A DNA stretch of 64,000 bases from Pseudomonas sp. FP2196 (GTDB lineage Bacteria; Pseudomonadota; Gammaproteobacteria; Pseudomonadales; Pseudomonadaceae), in assembly GCF_030687715.1 (NCBI RefSeq), contig NZ_CP117445.1, positions 1,794,501-1,858,500 of the forward strand. Reading direction: 5' to 3'. Position numbers and translations under genes: made by a program. The notes below the pieces were generated by a model. It was not told the origin of the DNA and made no database searches. It saw only the letters and a list, made by a program, of their open reading frames with translations. Below, piece after piece: positions 26,039 to 38,428 of this stretch; position 1 is the stretch's first letter; each line of letters begins with the position of its first letter.

Positions 26039-27811
26039 ATGGCTAACATTCCAACGATTTCTTTCGACGCCATCATTATTGGTGGTGGCGGTGCCGGCAT
26101 GCGCGCTGCGCTGCAACTGGCGCAGGGCGGTCACAAGACTGCCGTGATCACCAAGGTTTTCCCGACCCGTTCGCACACTGTGTCCGCCCAGGGCGGCATC
26201 ACCTGCGCAATCGCGTCCGCTGACCCGAACGATGACTGGCGCTGGCACATGTACGATACCGTCAAGGGCTCCGACTACATCGGTGACCAGGACGCTATCG
26301 AGTACATGTGTCAGGAAGGCCCGGCTGCTGTTTTCGAGCTGGATCACATGGGTCTGCCGTTCTCGCGTACCGAGCAGGGCCGTATCTACCAGCGTCCGTT
26401 CGGCGGTCAGTCCAAGGACTACGGCAAAGGCGGTCAGGCTGCACGTACTTGCGCCGCTTCCGACCGCACTGGTCACGCACTGCTGCACACTCTTTATCAG
26501 GGCAACCTGAAAGCCGGTACCACGTTCCTGAACGAGTACTACGCTGTCGACCTGGTGAAAAACCAGGAAGGCGAGTTCGTCGGTGTGATCGCGATCTGCA
26601 TCGAAACTGGCGAAACCTCCTACATCCGCGCGAAAGCTACCGTATTGGCTACCGGCGGTGCAGGCCGTATCTACGCTTCCACCACCAACGCCCTGATCAA
26701 CACCGGTGACGGCGTCGGCATGGCTCTGCGTGCTGGCGTGCCGGTACAAGACATCGAAATGTGGCAGTTCCACCCGACCGGCATCGCCGGCGCCGGTGTA
26801 CTGGTAACAGAAGGTTGCCGTGGTGAAGGTGGTTACCTGATCAACAAGCACGGCGAGCGTTTCATGGAGCGTTACGCTCCGAACGCCAAAGACCTTGCCG
26901 GTCGTGACGTGGTTGCTCGCTCGATGGTTAAAGAAATCATCGCCGGCAACGGTTGCGGTCCGAATGGCGACCACGTAATGCTCAAACTCGACCACTTGGG
27001 CGAGGAAGTGCTGCACAGCCGTCTGCCAGGCATCTGCGAACTGTCGAAGACTTTCGCCCACGTTGACCCGGTGGTTGCTCCGGTTCCGGTTGTTCCGACT
27101 TGCCACTATATGATGGGCGGCGTTGCCACCAACATTCATGGTCAGGCGATCACCCAGAACGCCGATGGCGTGGATCAGATCATCCCTGGTCTGTTCGCTG
27201 TAGGTGAAGTGGCTTGCGTATCGGTTCACGGTGCCAACCGTCTGGGCGGCAACTCGCTGCTCGACCTGGTGGTATTCGGCCGTGCTGCCGGCCTGCACCT
27301 GGAAAAGGCGCTGACCGACGGCATCGAATACGACGACGCTACCGAAGCCGATATCGAAGCTGCCCTGTCGCGCCTGAACTCGCTGAACAGCCGTACCGAT
27401 GGCGAAGACGTGGCAACCCTGCGTCGTGAGCTGCAAAGCTGCATGCAGAACTACTTCGGTGTGTTCCGTACCGGCGAATACATGCAGAAAGGTATCGCTC
27501 AACTGGCCGATCTGCGTCAGCGTATCGCTAACGTGAAGATCAACGATAAGTCGCAGGCTTTCAACACTGCACGTATCGAAGCGCTGGAACTGCAAAACCT
27601 GCTGGAAGTGGCTGAAGCGACTGCCATCGCTGCCGAAGTACGTAAAGAGTCCCGCGGTGCGCACGCCCGTGAAGACTTCGAAGACCGTGACGACGAAAAC
27701 TGGCTGTGCCACACCCTGTACTTCCCGGGTGACAAGCGCGTCACCAAGCGTGCCGTTAACTTCTCGCCGAAGACTGTTCCGACTTTCGAACCGAAAGTCC
27801 GGACTTATTAA
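26039..27811 (+). CDS. sdhA: Succinate dehydrogenase flavoprotein subunit
   Basis: 590 residues. Oxidises succinate to fumarate at a covalently bound FAD. FAD-binding start [17 protein letters not shown], covalent flavin His in [12 protein letters not shown], substrate blocks [15 protein letters not shown] and catalytic-loop [13 protein letters not shown], and [21 protein letters not shown]-terminal domain ends [18 protein letters not shown]. Third gene of sdhCDAB. Confidence 0.98.
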   Translation: MANIPTISFDAIIIGGGGAGMRAALQLAQGGHKTAVITKVFPTRSHTVSAQGGITCAIASADPNDDWRWHMYDTVKGSDYIGDQDAIEYMCQEGPAAVFELDHMGLPFSRTEQGRIYQRPFGGQSKDYGKGGQAARTCAASDRTGHALLHTLYQGNLKAGTTFLNEYYAVDLVKNQEGEFVGVIAICIETGETSYIRAKATVLATGGAGRIYASTTNALINTGDGVGMALRAGVPVQDIEMWQFHPTGIAGAGVLVTEGCRGEGGYLINKHGERFMERYAPNAKDLAGRDVVARSMVKEIIAGNGCGPNGDHVMLKLDHLGEEVLHSRLPGICELSKTFAHVDPVVAPVPVVPTCHYMMGGVATNIHGQAITQNADGVDQIIPGLFAVGEVACVSVHGANRLGGNSLLDLVVFGRAAGLHLEKALTDGIEYDDATEADIEAALSRLNSLNSRTDGEDVATLRRELQSCMQNYFGVFRTGEYMQKGIAQLADLRQRIANVKINDKSQAFNTARIEALELQNLLEVAEATAIAAEVRKESRGAHAREDFEDRDDENWLCHTLYFPGDKRVTKRAVNFSPKTVPTFEPKVRTY

Positions 27812-27822
27812 GGGTGACCGCC

Positions 27823-28527
27823 ATGTTGCAAGTCAGTGTTTATCGCTACAACCCTGATCAGGACGCTGCGCCGTTCATGCAGGAATTCCAGGTCGATACC
27901 GGTGGTAAAGACCTGATGGTGCTGGACGTGCTGGCCCTGATCAAAGAGCAGGACGAGGGTTTCTCCTATCGTCGCTCTTGCCGTGAAGGCGTCTGCGGTT
28001 CCGACGGCATGAACATCAACGGCAAGAACGGCCTGGCGTGCATCACGCCTTTGTCCGCTGTCGTGAAAGGTAACAAGTTGATCGTTCGTCCGCTGCCAGG
28101 TTTGCCGGTTATCCGTGACCTGGTCGTCGATATGAGCATCTTCTACAAGCAATACGAGAAGGTGAAGCCTTACCTGCAGAACGACACGCCGGCTCCGGCC
28201 ATCGAGCGTCTGCAGTCGCCAGAAGAGCGTGAAAAGCTCGACGGTCTGTACGAGTGCATCCTGTGCGCTTGCTGCTCGACCTCTTGCCCGTCCTTCTGGT
28301 GGAACCCGGACAAGTTTCTGGGTCCAGCCGCTCTGCTGCAAGCCTATCGCTTCCTGGCAGACAGCCGTGACACCAAGACCAACGAGCGTCTGGCTTCGCT
28401 CGATGACCCGTTCAGCGTATTCCGCTGCCGGGGCATCATGAACTGCGTCAACGTATGTCCGAAAGGCCTGAACCCGACTAAGGCCATCGGTCACATCCGT
28501 AACATGCTGCTTTCGAGCGGCGTGTGA
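27823..28527 (+). CDS. sdhB: Succinate dehydrogenase iron-sulfur subunit
   Basis: 234 residues. Carries electrons from FAD to quinone. The 2Fe-2S site is SCREGVCGSDGMNINGKNGLAC; the 4Fe-4S site is CILCACCSTSCPSFWW; the 3Fe-4S site is CRGIMNCVNVCPKGLNP. The ATG at 27823 follows AGGGTGACC; an in-frame GTG at 27814 would add three residues. Begins 11 bp after sdhA. Confidence 0.97.
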   Translation: MLQVSVYRYNPDQDAAPFMQEFQVDTGGKDLMVLDVLALIKEQDEGFSYRRSCREGVCGSDGMNINGKNGLACITPLSAVVKGNKLIVRPLPGLPVIRDLVVDMSIFYKQYEKVKPYLQNDTPAPAIERLQSPEEREKLDGLYECILCACCSTSCPSFWWNPDKFLGPAALLQAYRFLADSRDTKTNERLASLDDPFSVFRCRGIMNCVNVCPKGLNPTKAIGHIRNMLLSSGV

Positions 28528-28732
28528 TTCAGCTGCTGTAACCGCTGTACCGTAGAGGCTGTGGCGCGGGCTTCAACCCGCGTCATGGCTATAACCAGAG
28601 CAGTAGTCACAAGCTGCAGCTCTTATTTTGAAGAAATGAGACAAGCAGGGGCATCCGGGCTGGTACCCGGACTATCAGTGTGATCCTAAGTGGCTTGTTT
28701 TAGTCGCTGCATTCGGACTTCTGCAAGTTTGC

Positions 28733-28748
28733 TCGGTGTCGACACCGA
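28733..28748. promoter_or_regulatory. Perfect 16-bp palindrome upstream of sucA
   Basis: TCGGTGTC followed directly by GACACCGA, 31 bp before the sucA ATG. The sdhB-sucA gap also has two small hairpins (CGCGGG/CCCGCG near 28566-28584, TCCGGG/CCCGGA near 28655-28672). None has a T-tract, so they could be RNA processing or regulator sites rather than terminators. Confidence 0.5.
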
Positions 28749-28778
28749 TGGTGTTCCCCTAACCGAGGGTGACCAAGC

Positions 28779-31610
28779 ATGCAAGAAAGCGTGATGCAGC
28801 GCATGTGGAACAGCGCCTACCTTTCAGGTGGAAACGCTGCCTATGTGGAAGAGCTTTATGAGCTCTACCTGCACGACCCTAACGCTGTGCCAGAAGAGTG
28901 GCGCACCTACTTTCAGAAGTTGCCTGCCGACGGCAACTCTGCCACTGATGTTTCGCACTCGACAATTCGCGATCATTTCGTGCTGCTGGCAAAGAACCAG
29001 CGCCGCGCCCAACCGGTTTCCGCCGGGAGCGTGAGCAGCGAGCACGAGAAGAAGCAAGTTGAAGTGCTGCGATTGATCCAGGCCTACCGTATGCGTGGCC
29101 ACCAGGCAGCCCAGCTTGACCCGCTGGGACTGTGGCAGCGTCCTGCACCTGCAGACCTGTCGATCAATCATTACGGCTTGACCAATGCCGATCTTGATAC
29201 GACCTTCCGTGCCGGCGACCTGTTCATCGGCAAAGAGGAAGCGAGCCTACGCGAAATTCACGAAGCGTTGCAGCAGACATATTGCCGCACCATCGGCGCT
29301 GAATTTACGCATATCACCGATTCCGAGCAGCGCCAGTGGTTCCAGCAGCGTCTGGAAAGCGTGCGTGGTCGTCCGACGTACTCCGCCGACATCAAGAGCC
29401 ACCTGCTTGAGCGCGTGACTGCCGGTGAAGGTCTGGAAAAATACCTGGGCACCAAATACCCGGGTACCAAGCGTTTCGGTCTGGAAGGCGGCGAGAGCCT
29501 GATTCCGATGCTCGACGAACTGATCCAGCGTTCCGGTTCCTACGGCACCAAGGAAGTTGTCATCGGCATGGCCCACCGTGGTCGTCTGAACGTGCTGGTC
29601 AACACCTTCGGCAAGAATCCGCGCGAGCTGTTCGACGAGTTCGAAGGCAAGAAAAAGGTTGAATTGGGTTCCGGTGACGTTAAATACCACCAGGGTTTCT
29701 CGTCCAACGTGATGACCGCCGGCGGTGAAGTTCACCTGGCCATGGCGTTCAACCCGTCCCACCTGGAAATCGTTTCCCCTGTGGTCGAAGGTTCGGTTCG
29801 CGCCCGTCAGGATCGTCGTAACGATTCGACCGGTGAGAAGGTTCTGCCGATCTCCATCCACGGTGACGCGGCATTCGCCGGTCAAGGCGTGGTCATGGAA
29901 ACCTTTCAGATGTCCCAGACCCGCGGTTTCAAGACCGGCGGTACTGTGCACATCGTGATCAACAACCAGGTTGGTTTCACCATCAGCAACCCGCTGGACT
30001 CGCGTTCCACCGAGTACGCCACCGACGTTGCCAAGATGATCCAGGCGCCGATCCTCCATGTGAATGGTGATGATCCGGAAGCTGTATTGTTCGTGACCCA
30101 GTTGGCCATCGACTACCGCATGCAGTTCAAGCGTGACGTGGTGATCGATCTGGTCTGCTACCGTCGTCGCGGCCACAACGAGGCCGACGAGCCAAGCGGC
30201 ACTCAGCCTCTGATGTATCAGCAAATCACCAAGCAGCGCACCACCCGTGAGCTGTACGCTGATCGTCTGACCCAGGGCGGTGTTCTTGACGCAGAGCGTG
30301 TTCAGGCGAAAGTCGACGAATACCGCAACGCGCTGGACAACGGTCTGCACGTAGTGAAAAGCCTGGTCAAAGAACCGAACAAAGAGCTGTTCGTGGACTG
30401 GCGTCCGTATCTGGGCCACGCCTGGACTGCGCGCCACGACACCCGTTTCGATCTGAAGACCCTGCAGGAACTGTCCGCCAAGCTGCTGGAAATTCCGGAA
30501 GGCTTCGTGGTTCAGCGCCAGGTTGCGAAGATCTACGAAGACCGTCAGAAGATGCAAGCCGGCGGCCTGCCGATCAACTGGGGTTACGCTGAAACCATGG
30601 CGTACGCGACCCTGGCGTTCGAAGGTCACCCGATCCGCATGACCGGTCAGGACATCGGCCGCGGTACGTTCTCGCACCGTCACGCTGTGTTGCACAACCA
30701 GAAAGACGCGGGCACCTATATTCCGCTGCAGAACCTGTATGACGGTCAGCCACGCTTCGACCTGTATGACTCGTTCCTGTCGGAAGAGGCTGTTTTGGCT
30801 TTCGAATACGGTTACTCGACCACCACGCCAAACGCGCTGGTGATCTGGGAAGCCCAGTTCGGCGACTTCGCCAACGGTGCACAGGTTGTTATCGACCAGT
30901 TCATCACCAGCGGCGAGCACAAGTGGGGCCGTCTCTGCGGTCTGACCATGTTGCTGCCACACGGTTACGAAGGTCAGGGCCCTGAGCACAGCTCGGCACG
31001 TCTTGAGCGTTACCTGCAGCTGTGCGCCGAGCACAACATTCAGGTGTGTATGCCGACCACTCCGGCACAGATCTACCACTTGCTGCGACGTCAGGTGATT
31101 CGCCCTCTGCGCAAACCTCTGGTAGTCCTGACTCCGAAGTCGCTGCTGCGCCACAAGTTGGCCATCTCGACGCTGGAAGATCTGGCCGAAGGTTCGTTCC
31201 AGACCGTGATCCCTGAAATCGATGCTCAAGACCCGAAAAAGGTCGAGCGCATTGTTCTGTGCAGCGGCAAGGTTTACTACGATCTGTTGGAAAAACGCCG
31301 TGCCGAAGGCCGTGACGATATCGCCGTCGTACGTATCGAGCAGTTGTACCCATTCCCTGAGGACGACTTGAACGAAGTCCTGGCTCCGTACACCAACCTC
31401 AAACATATCGTTTGGTGTCAGGAAGAGCCGATGAACCAGGGTGCCTGGTACTGCAGCCAGCACCACATGCGCCGCATCGTTGGCAATCACAACAAGTCTC
31501 TCGTGCTTGAGTACGCGGGTCGTGATGCTTCTGCTGCACCTGCTTGTGGTTACGCATCGATGCACGCCGAGCAGCAGGAAAAACTGCTGCAAGACGCGTT
31601 TACCGTTTAA
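28779..31610 (+). CDS. sucA: 2-oxoglutarate dehydrogenase E1 component
   Basis: 943 residues, the usual length. ThDP-dependent decarboxylase of the 2-oxoglutarate dehydrogenase complex. N-terminal block MWNSAYLSGGNAAYVEELYELYLHDPNAVPEEWRTYF; ThDP/Mg region EVVIGMAHRGRLNVLVNTFGK and ISIHGDAAFAGQGVVMET; YRRRGHNEADEPSGTQPLMYQ; transketolase C-terminal part GQDIGRGTFSHRHAVLHNQ and EQLYPFPEDDL. The ATG has GAGGGTGACC upstream. Followed by sucB after 42 bp. Confidence 0.98.
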   Translation: MQESVMQRMWNSAYLSGGNAAYVEELYELYLHDPNAVPEEWRTYFQKLPADGNSATDVSHSTIRDHFVLLAKNQRRAQPVSAGSVSSEHEKKQVEVLRLIQAYRMRGHQAAQLDPLGLWQRPAPADLSINHYGLTNADLDTTFRAGDLFIGKEEASLREIHEALQQTYCRTIGAEFTHITDSEQRQWFQQRLESVRGRPTYSADIKSHLLERVTAGEGLEKYLGTKYPGTKRFGLEGGESLIPMLDELIQRSGSYGTKEVVIGMAHRGRLNVLVNTFGKNPRELFDEFEGKKKVELGSGDVKYHQGFSSNVMTAGGEVHLAMAFNPSHLEIVSPVVEGSVRARQDRRNDSTGEKVLPISIHGDAAFAGQGVVMETFQMSQTRGFKTGGTVHIVINNQVGFTISNPLDSRSTEYATDVAKMIQAPILHVNGDDPEAVLFVTQLAIDYRMQFKRDVVIDLVCYRRRGHNEADEPSGTQPLMYQQITKQRTTRELYADRLTQGGVLDAERVQAKVDEYRNALDNGLHVVKSLVKEPNKELFVDWRPYLGHAWTARHDTRFDLKTLQELSAKLLEIPEGFVVQRQVAKIYEDRQKMQAGGLPINWGYAETMAYATLAFEGHPIRMTGQDIGRGTFSHRHAVLHNQKDAGTYIPLQNLYDGQPRFDLYDSFLSEEAVLAFEYGYSTTTPNALVIWEAQFGDFANGAQVVIDQFITSGEHKWGRLCGLTMLLPHGYEGQGPEHSSARLERYLQLCAEHNIQVCMPTTPAQIYHLLRRQVIRPLRKPLVVLTPKSLLRHKLAISTLEDLAEGSFQTVIPEIDAQDPKKVERIVLCSGKVYYDLLEKRRAEGRDDIAVVRIEQLYPFPEDDLNEVLAPYTNLKHIVWCQEEPMNQGAWYCSQHHMRRIVGNHNKSLVLEYAGRDASAAPACGYASMHAEQQEKLLQDAFTV

Positions 31611-31652
31611 CGCCTTCGCGCACCTGAAACCGAATTTAAGGAACTACAGATA

Positions 31653-32873
31653 ATGGCTATCGAGATCAAAGCCCCCACTTTCCCGGAATCGGTTGCCGAT
31701 GGCACCGTTGCCACCTGGCACAAAAAACCGGGCGACGCTGTCAAGCGCGACGATCTGATCGTTGACATCGAAACCGACAAAGTCGTACTGGAAGTTCTGG
31801 CTACTGCTGACGGCGTGCTGGGCGCAATCGTCAAGAACGAAGGCGACACCGTTCTGTCCGACGAAGTCCTGGGCTCCATCGAAGCGGGCGGCGCTGCTGC
31901 CGCTGCTCCAGCCGCTGCTGCTCCGGCCACTGCTGCCGCTGCACCTGCTGCTGCCGAAGGCGAAGACGATCCTGTTGCTGCGCCGGCTGCGCGCAAGCTG
32001 GCCGAAGAGAACGGCATCAACATCGCTTCCGTTGCCGGCACCGGCAAGGGCGGTCGTGTGACCAAGGAAGACGTGGTTGCAGCAGTTGCTGCGAAGAAAG
32101 CCGCTCCGGCTGCCGCGCCTGCCAAGGCTGCTGCTCCTTCGGCTGCCGCTCCTGTGTTCGCCGCTGGCGACCGTATCGAGAAGCGCGTACCGATGACCCG
32201 CGTTCGTGCCACCGTGGCCAAGCGCCTGGTTGAAGCACAGTCGAACATGGCGATGCTGACCACTTTCAACGAAGTAGACATGACCGAAGTCATGGCCCTG
32301 CGTTCGAAGTACAAGGATCTGTTCGAGAAGTCCCACAACGGCGTACGTCTGGGCTTCATGTCGTTCTTCGTGAAAGCGGCCACCGAAGCGCTGAAACGCT
32401 TCCCGGCTGTCAACGCGTCGATCGACGGTGGCGACATCGTTTACCACGGCTACGCGGATATCGGCGTTGCCGTTTCCAGTGATCGTGGTCTGGTTGTACC
32501 GGTTCTGCGTAACGCCGAGCTGATGAGCCTGGCTGAAATCGAAGGCGGTATCGCAACATTCGGCAAAAAAGCCCGTGACGGCAAACTGTCGATGGACGAG
32601 ATGACCGGTGGTACCTTCACCATCACTAACGGTGGTACCTTCGGTTCGATGATGTCGACCCCGATCGTCAACCCGCCGCAGGCAGCGATTCTGGGCATGC
32701 ACAACATCATCCAGCGTCCTATGGCCATCAACGGCCAGGTCGTTATCCGTCCGATGATGTACCTGGCACTGTCCTACGATCACCGTCTGATCGATGGCAA
32801 AGAAGCTGTAACCTTCCTGGTGACCATCAAGAACCTGCTGGAAGATCCGGCTCGTCTGTTGCTGGATATCTGA
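31653..32873 (+). CDS. sucB: Dihydrolipoamide succinyltransferase (E2)
   Basis: 406 residues. The lipoyl domain (1-76) has [14 protein letters not shown] with the lipoylated Lys. An Ala/Pro-rich linker (80-105) leads to the E1/E3-binding domain ([30 protein letters not shown]), a second Ala-rich linker, and the catalytic domain ending with the active-site His block [16 protein letters not shown]. Transfers succinyl groups to CoA. Confidence 0.97.
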   Translation: MAIEIKAPTFPESVADGTVATWHKKPGDAVKRDDLIVDIETDKVVLEVLATADGVLGAIVKNEGDTVLSDEVLGSIEAGGAAAAAPAAAAPATAAAAPAAAEGEDDPVAAPAARKLAEENGINIASVAGTGKGGRVTKEDVVAAVAAKKAAPAAAPAKAAAPSAAAPVFAAGDRIEKRVPMTRVRATVAKRLVEAQSNMAMLTTFNEVDMTEVMALRSKYKDLFEKSHNGVRLGFMSFFVKAATEALKRFPAVNASIDGGDIVYHGYADIGVAVSSDRGLVVPVLRNAELMSLAEIEGGIATFGKKARDGKLSMDEMTGGTFTITNGGTFGSMMSTPIVNPPQAAILGMHNIIQRPMAINGQVVIRPMMYLALSYDHRLIDGKEAVTFLVTIKNLLEDPARLLLDI

Positions 32874-32875
32874 TA

Positions 32876-32950
32876 GAAGCAGCTGCGGGCTTCAAGTTTC
32901 AAGCTGCAGGAAAGGGCAGCTTGGCTTGGAGCGCGCGGCTTGAAGCTTTT
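32876..32950. repeat. GCTTCAAG / CTTGAAGC repeat in the sucB-lpdG gap
   Basis: GGGCTTCAAGTTTCAAGCTG and, inverted, GCTTGGAGCGCGCGGCTTGAAGCTT form an imperfect dyad in the 97-bp gap. Runs of this motif are common between genes in P. fluorescens genomes. It is not one of the GTGGGAGC or GTAGGAGC REP types. Confidence 0.55.
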
Positions 32951-32970
32951 CGCTAAAGAGGATTTTTTGA

Positions 32971-34407
<1,437 letters not shown>

Positions 34408-34490
34408 GACACAATAAGAAACCACGGCGGTAACGGCCCGTCGTGAGCCTTGCGAGCAAGTCTCACCGCGGAATGTCCGCTGGACGCAGT

Positions 34491-34513
34491 CTTGCGTAGC
34501 TCAGCTACGCAAG
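34491..34513. other. Strong 11-bp dyad in the lpdG-sucC gap
   Basis: CTTGCGTAGCT, one base, then its exact inverted copy AGCTACGCAAG. The RNA would form a stem of about nine pairs. No T-tract follows, so it is not a standard terminator; a processing site or regulator site is possible. The 183-bp gap may also hold a sucC promoter. Confidence 0.55.
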
Positions 34514-34590
34514 CAGCAGTCACAGGTGGCGCGGCACTCATAAAGAGCGCAGCGCCGAATGCGCAGTACCTAACGAAGACGGTAAAAAGC

Positions 34591-35757
34591 ATGAATCTTC
34601 ACGAGTATCAGGGTAAGCAGCTGTTCGCTGAATACGGCCTGCCAGTTTCCACTGGTTACGCAGTAGACACCCCGGAAGCAGCAGCAGAAGCTTGCGACAA
34701 AATCGGCGGCAACGAGTGGGTTGTCAAAGCCCAGGTTCACGCCGGTGGTCGCGGTAAAGCGGGCGGCGTTAAGCTGGTTCGCAGCAAAGAAGACGCCAAA
34801 GCCTTCGCACAGCAGTGGCTGGGCAAGCGTCTGGTGACTTACCAGACTGACGCCAATGGCCAGCCAGTCACCAAGATCCTGGTTGAATCGTGCACTGATA
34901 TCGCTAAAGAGCTGTACCTGGGCGCTGTCGTTGACCGTTCGAGCCGTCGCATCGTGTTCATGGCTTCCACCGAAGGTGGCGTGGACATCGAGAAAATCGC
35001 TCACGACACTCCAGAAAAAATTCTGAAAGCCACTATCGATCCACTGGTTGGCGCTCAGCCATTCCAGGGTCGCGAGCTGGCATTCCAGCTGGGTCTGGAA
35101 GGCAAGCAGGTTGCTCAGTTCGCCAAGATCTTCGTAGGTCTGGCCAAGCTGTTCAAGGATCACGACCTGGCTCTGCTGGAAGTGAACCCGCTGGTGATCA
35201 AGGCTGACGGCGATCTGCACTGCCTCGACGCCAAGATCAACATCGACGCCAACGCAATGTACCGTCAGCCTAAGCTGAAGACTTTCCACGATCCGTCGCA
35301 AGACGATCCGCGCGAAGCGCACGCTGCCAAGTTCGAACTGAACTACGTAGCGCTGGAAGGCAACATCGGTTGCATGGTCAACGGTGCTGGCCTGGCCATG
35401 GGTACCATGGACATCGTCAACCTGCATGGCGGCAAGCCAGCCAACTTCCTCGACGTAGGCGGCGGCGCTACCAAAGAACGCGTTACCGAAGCGTTCAAGA
35501 TCATTCTGTCCGACACTAACGTCGCTGCAGTACTGGTCAACATCTTCGGCGGCATCGTTCGCTGCGACATGATTGCCGAAGGCATCATCGGCGCTGTGAA
35601 AGAAGTCGGCGTGAAAATCCCGGTTGTTGTTCGCCTTGAAGGCAACAACGCTGAGCTGGGCGCTAAAGTACTGGCAGAAAGCGGTTTGAACATCATCGCT
35701 GCTACCAGCCTGACCGACGCTGCTCAACAAGTTGTCAAAGCTGCGGAGGGCAAATAA
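34591..35757 (+). CDS. sucC: Succinyl-CoA ligase beta subunit
   Basis: 388 residues. ATP-grasp protein; with SucD converts succinyl-CoA and ADP to succinate, CoA and ATP. Start [22 protein letters not shown] is the family N-terminus; [21 protein letters not shown] and [17 protein letters not shown] are typical. An open frame extends to 34450 through the dyad but has no protein features. Its stop TAA shares a base with the sucD ATG. Confidence 0.97.
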   Translation: MNLHEYQGKQLFAEYGLPVSTGYAVDTPEAAAEACDKIGGNEWVVKAQVHAGGRGKAGGVKLVRSKEDAKAFAQQWLGKRLVTYQTDANGQPVTKILVESCTDIAKELYLGAVVDRSSRRIVFMASTEGGVDIEKIAHDTPEKILKATIDPLVGAQPFQGRELAFQLGLEGKQVAQFAKIFVGLAKLFKDHDLALLEVNPLVIKADGDLHCLDAKINIDANAMYRQPKLKTFHDPSQDDPREAHAAKFELNYVALEGNIGCMVNGAGLAMGTMDIVNLHGGKPANFLDVGGGATKERVTEAFKIILSDTNVAAVLVNIFGGIVRCDMIAEGIIGAVKEVGVKIPVVVRLEGNNAELGAKVLAESGLNIIAATSLTDAAQQVVKAAEGK

Positions 35758-36638
35758 TGAGCGTCCTGATCAATAAAGACACCAAAGTTATCTGCCAGGG
35801 TATTACCGGTTCGCAAGGTAGTTTCCACACCCAGCAAGCCATCGAATACGGCACCAAGATGGTTGGTGGCGTAACGCCTGGCAAAGGCGGCACCGAGCAC
35901 CTGGGTCTGCCAGTGTTCAACACCGTTAAAGATGCTGTAGCTGCCACCGGCGCTACCGCCAGCGTGATCTACGTTCCGGCTCCTTTCTGCAAAGACTCGA
36001 TCCTGGAAGCGGCTTTCGGCGGCATCAAGCTGATCGTCTGCATCACCGAAGGCATTCCTACCCTGGACATGCTGGACGCTAAAGTTAAGTGCGACGAGCT
36101 GGGCGTAGTCCTGATCGGCCCTAACTGCCCAGGCGTGATCACCCCAGGCGAATGCAAGATCGGCATCATGCCAGGACACATTCACTTGCCAGGCAAGGTC
36201 GGTATCGTTTCCCGTTCCGGCACCCTGACCTACGAAGCTGTTAAGCAGACGACTGACGCCGGTTTCGGTCAGTCGACTTGCGTCGGCATCGGTGGTGACC
36301 CGATCCCGGGTTCGAACTTCATCGACATCCTGAAGCTGTTCCAGGAAGACCCGAAGACCGAAGCGATCGTGATGATCGGTGAGATCGGCGGTTCGGCTGA
36401 AGAAGAAGCGGCTGCCTACATCAAGGCACACGTGACCAAGCCGGTTGTATCCTACATCGCTGGTGTGACTGCTCCTCCGGGCAAGCGCATGGGCCATGCT
36501 GGCGCAATCATCTCTGGCGGCAAAGGCACTGCAGACGAGAAATTCGCTGCGCTGCAAGACGCAGGCGTTAAAACCGTGCGTTCGCTGGCAGACATCGGCA
36601 AGGCCCTGGCTGAGCTGACCGGTTGGGCAGTCAAGTAA
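35757..36638 (+). CDS. sucD: Succinyl-CoA ligase alpha subunit
   Basis: 293 residues. CoA-binding fold: [34 protein letters not shown]; the phosphohistidine is in [17 protein letters not shown]. Makes the substrate-level phosphorylation step of the TCA cycle with SucC. Overlaps sucC by one base (TAATG); last gene before a clear terminator. Confidence 0.97.
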   Translation: MSVLINKDTKVICQGITGSQGSFHTQQAIEYGTKMVGGVTPGKGGTEHLGLPVFNTVKDAVAATGATASVIYVPAPFCKDSILEAAFGGIKLIVCITEGIPTLDMLDAKVKCDELGVVLIGPNCPGVITPGECKIGIMPGHIHLPGKVGIVSRSGTLTYEAVKQTTDAGFGQSTCVGIGGDPIPGSNFIDILKLFQEDPKTEAIVMIGEIGGSAEEEAAAYIKAHVTKPVVSYIAGVTAPPGKRMGHAGAIISGGKGTADEKFAALQDAGVKTVRSLADIGKALAELTGWAVK

Positions 36639-36668
36639 GCCTCGCGCTTAACTGACGCTTTACCAAAC

Positions 36669-36697
36669 AAAGGCCACCTTCGGGTGGCCTTTGTCGT
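36669..36697 (+). terminator. Terminator after sucD
   Basis: AAAGGCCACC (36669-36678), loop TTCG, GGTGGCCTTT (36683-36692), then TGTCGTTT. A standard tetraloop terminator about 30 bp after the stop. Confidence 0.9.
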
Positions 36698-36726
36698 TTC
36701 TGGCATTCAGAGGGAAAGGAGGGCTT

Positions 36727-36758
36727 CTGTGGCGAGGGGATAAATCCCCCCACCACAG
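36727..36758. repeat. Short REP dyad, CTGTGGCGAGGGGA type
   Basis: CTGTGGCGAGGGGA and the inverted CCCCCCACCACAG with a short loop. This third REP type is common in P. fluorescens genomes and appears once in the window. Confidence 0.7.
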
Positions 36759-37019
36759 GATCTGCCTCTACAAACAGAGTTCTCTGGATGAAAAATAGAT
36801 ACGTAAACGCGACACGGAAACGTCGCGTATCGGATAGTTCGCCCTCTAACAGTGCGTTTGTAAGCCAAATTCGTTAGGCTAGCAGCCATTTTTGCGTCTG
36901 CCGCCCACAAGGCATGCAACGCGCTTTACGGGTCAGTCCCATACGGATCGACAGCATTTCCCTAATCCCACAGGGCAATTCCCCTCTAAATTCCGATTCA
37001 GTAGTGTGGTATTTCCTTA
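36759..37019. other. Gene-free region upstream of brnQ
   Basis: About 260 bases (380 from the sucD stop). It should hold the brnQ promoter. A 7-bp dyad ACGCGAC/GTCGCGT occurs near 36808-36829. A minus-strand frame at 36707-36919 shows no protein features and reads through the REP dyad. Confidence 0.4.
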
Positions 37020-38333
37020 ATGAAAGTTTTGAAAGGTCAGGACATCCTGGCACTTGGTTTTATGACGTTTGCCCTGTTCGTTGGGGCCGGTAACATCATC
37101 TTCCCGCCTATCGTCGGTTTGCAGGCCGGACCTCACGTCTGGATGGCCGCGCTGGGCTTCCTGATCACTGCGGTGGGTCTGCCGGTGATCACCGTCGTTG
37201 CACTGGCCAAGGTCGGTGGGGCGATGGATGCGCTGAGCAGCCCGATCGGCAAAATCGCCGGCGGCATTCTGGCTGCGGCTTGCTACCTGGCGGTCGGCCC
37301 GTTGTTCGCCACCCCGCGTACCGCAACCGTATCGTTTGAAGTCGGTCTGGCGCCGCTCACTGGCGAAAGCCCGCTGGCACTGTTCCTCTACAGCTCGGTG
37401 TACTTCCTGCTGGTGTTCTTCATTTCGCTTTACCCGGGCCGTTTGCTCGACACCGTTGGGCGTTTCCTCGCGCCGCTGAAAATCATCGCGCTGGCAGTGC
37501 TCGGTATCGCGGCATTCGCCCTGCCGGCCGGTGATATCGGCAGCGGTACTCCGGAATACGTAGCGGCACCGTTCTCCCAAGGCTTCATCAATGGTTACCT
37601 GACCATGGATACCCTGGGCGCGTTGGTGTTCGGCATCGTCATCGTTAACGCCATCCGCTCGCGTGGCGTCGAGTCGCCGAAGCTGATCACCCGTTACGCG
37701 ATCATTGCCGGCCTGATCGCCGGTGTCGGTCTGGCGCTGGTGTATGTCAGCCTGTTCCGTCTCGGTTCCGGTAGCCACGAAGTGGCCGTTGGCGCGACCA
37801 ATGGCGCGGCGGTACTGCACGCTTACGTACAGCACACCTTCGGTTCGCTGGGCAGCGGTTTCCTTGCGGTGCTGATCTCGCTGGCGTGTCTGGTGACGGC
37901 GGTCGGTCTGACCTGCGCCTGTGCTGAGTACTTCAGCCGTGTGCTGCCACTGTCCTACAAGACGCTGGTGATCATTCTGGCCGCGTTCTCGCTGTTGGTG
38001 TCCAACCTTGGCCTGACCAAGCTGATCGCGTTCTCGATTCCGGTACTGACAGCGATTTACCCGCCCTGCATCGTGCTGGTGGCGCTGAGCTTCTGCAAAG
38101 ACTTCTGGCATGAACATGGGCGCATCCTCGGCCCGGTGATGCTGGTGTCTTTCCTGTTCGGTATGATCGATGCCTTGAAGGGCGCCGGTCTGGCCGGCTG
38201 GATGCCAACCGAACTGTCGCACTTGCCGCTGAGCGAGCAGGGCCTGGCGTGGCTGGTGCCATGTGTGATGACCCTGGTGGTTGCAGTGGTTTGCGATCGC
38301 CTGTTGGGCAAACGCAGCGAAGCAGTTGCCTGA
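37020..38333 (+). CDS. brnQ: Branched-chain amino acid:cation symporter
   Basis: 437 residues, the LIVCS family length, about twelve helices. The N-terminus [37 protein letters not shown] is the family signature; [16 protein letters not shown] follows. Imports leucine, isoleucine and valine with sodium or protons. Single gene ending at a shared terminator. Confidence 0.95.
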   Translation: MKVLKGQDILALGFMTFALFVGAGNIIFPPIVGLQAGPHVWMAALGFLITAVGLPVITVVALAKVGGAMDALSSPIGKIAGGILAAACYLAVGPLFATPRTATVSFEVGLAPLTGESPLALFLYSSVYFLLVFFISLYPGRLLDTVGRFLAPLKIIALAVLGIAAFALPAGDIGSGTPEYVAAPFSQGFINGYLTMDTLGALVFGIVIVNAIRSRGVESPKLITRYAIIAGLIAGVGLALVYVSLFRLGSGSHEVAVGATNGAAVLHAYVQHTFGSLGSGFLAVLISLACLVTAVGLTCACAEYFSRVLPLSYKTLVIILAAFSLLVSNLGLTKLIAFSIPVLTAIYPPCIVLVALSFCKDFWHEHGRILGPVMLVSFLFGMIDALKGAGLAGWMPTELSHLPLSEQGLAWLVPCVMTLVVAVVCDRLLGKRSEAVA

Positions 38334-38374
38334 CGTTGGCTGACCCGCCAAAAGCGGGTCTTCAACGCTTAAAC

Positions 38375-38412
38375 AAAAATGCCCCGTATCAATCGATACG
38401 GGGCATTTTTTA
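38375..38412. terminator. Bidirectional terminator between brnQ and the delta-60 gene
   Basis: AAAAATGCCCCGTATC (38375-38390) and its exact inverted copy (38395-38410), loop AATC, T-run on each strand. A smaller GACCCGC/GCGGGTC hairpin precedes it at 38342-38360. Confidence 0.93.
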
Positions 38413-38428
38413 TGAAAGCTGATAATCC

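Noticed and set aside
25535..27712. 725-codon open frame antisense to sdhD-sdhA
   Set aside because: Its codon pattern is the complement of the sdhA frame; it has no family features, and sdhA is certain. It arises from strong third-position GC bias.
29247..31592. 781-codon open frame antisense to sucA
   Set aside because: Shadow of sucA in a high-GC genome, no recognised domain.
36707..36919. 70-codon minus-strand frame between sucD and brnQ
   Set aside because: Reads through a REP dyad and has no recognisable features.
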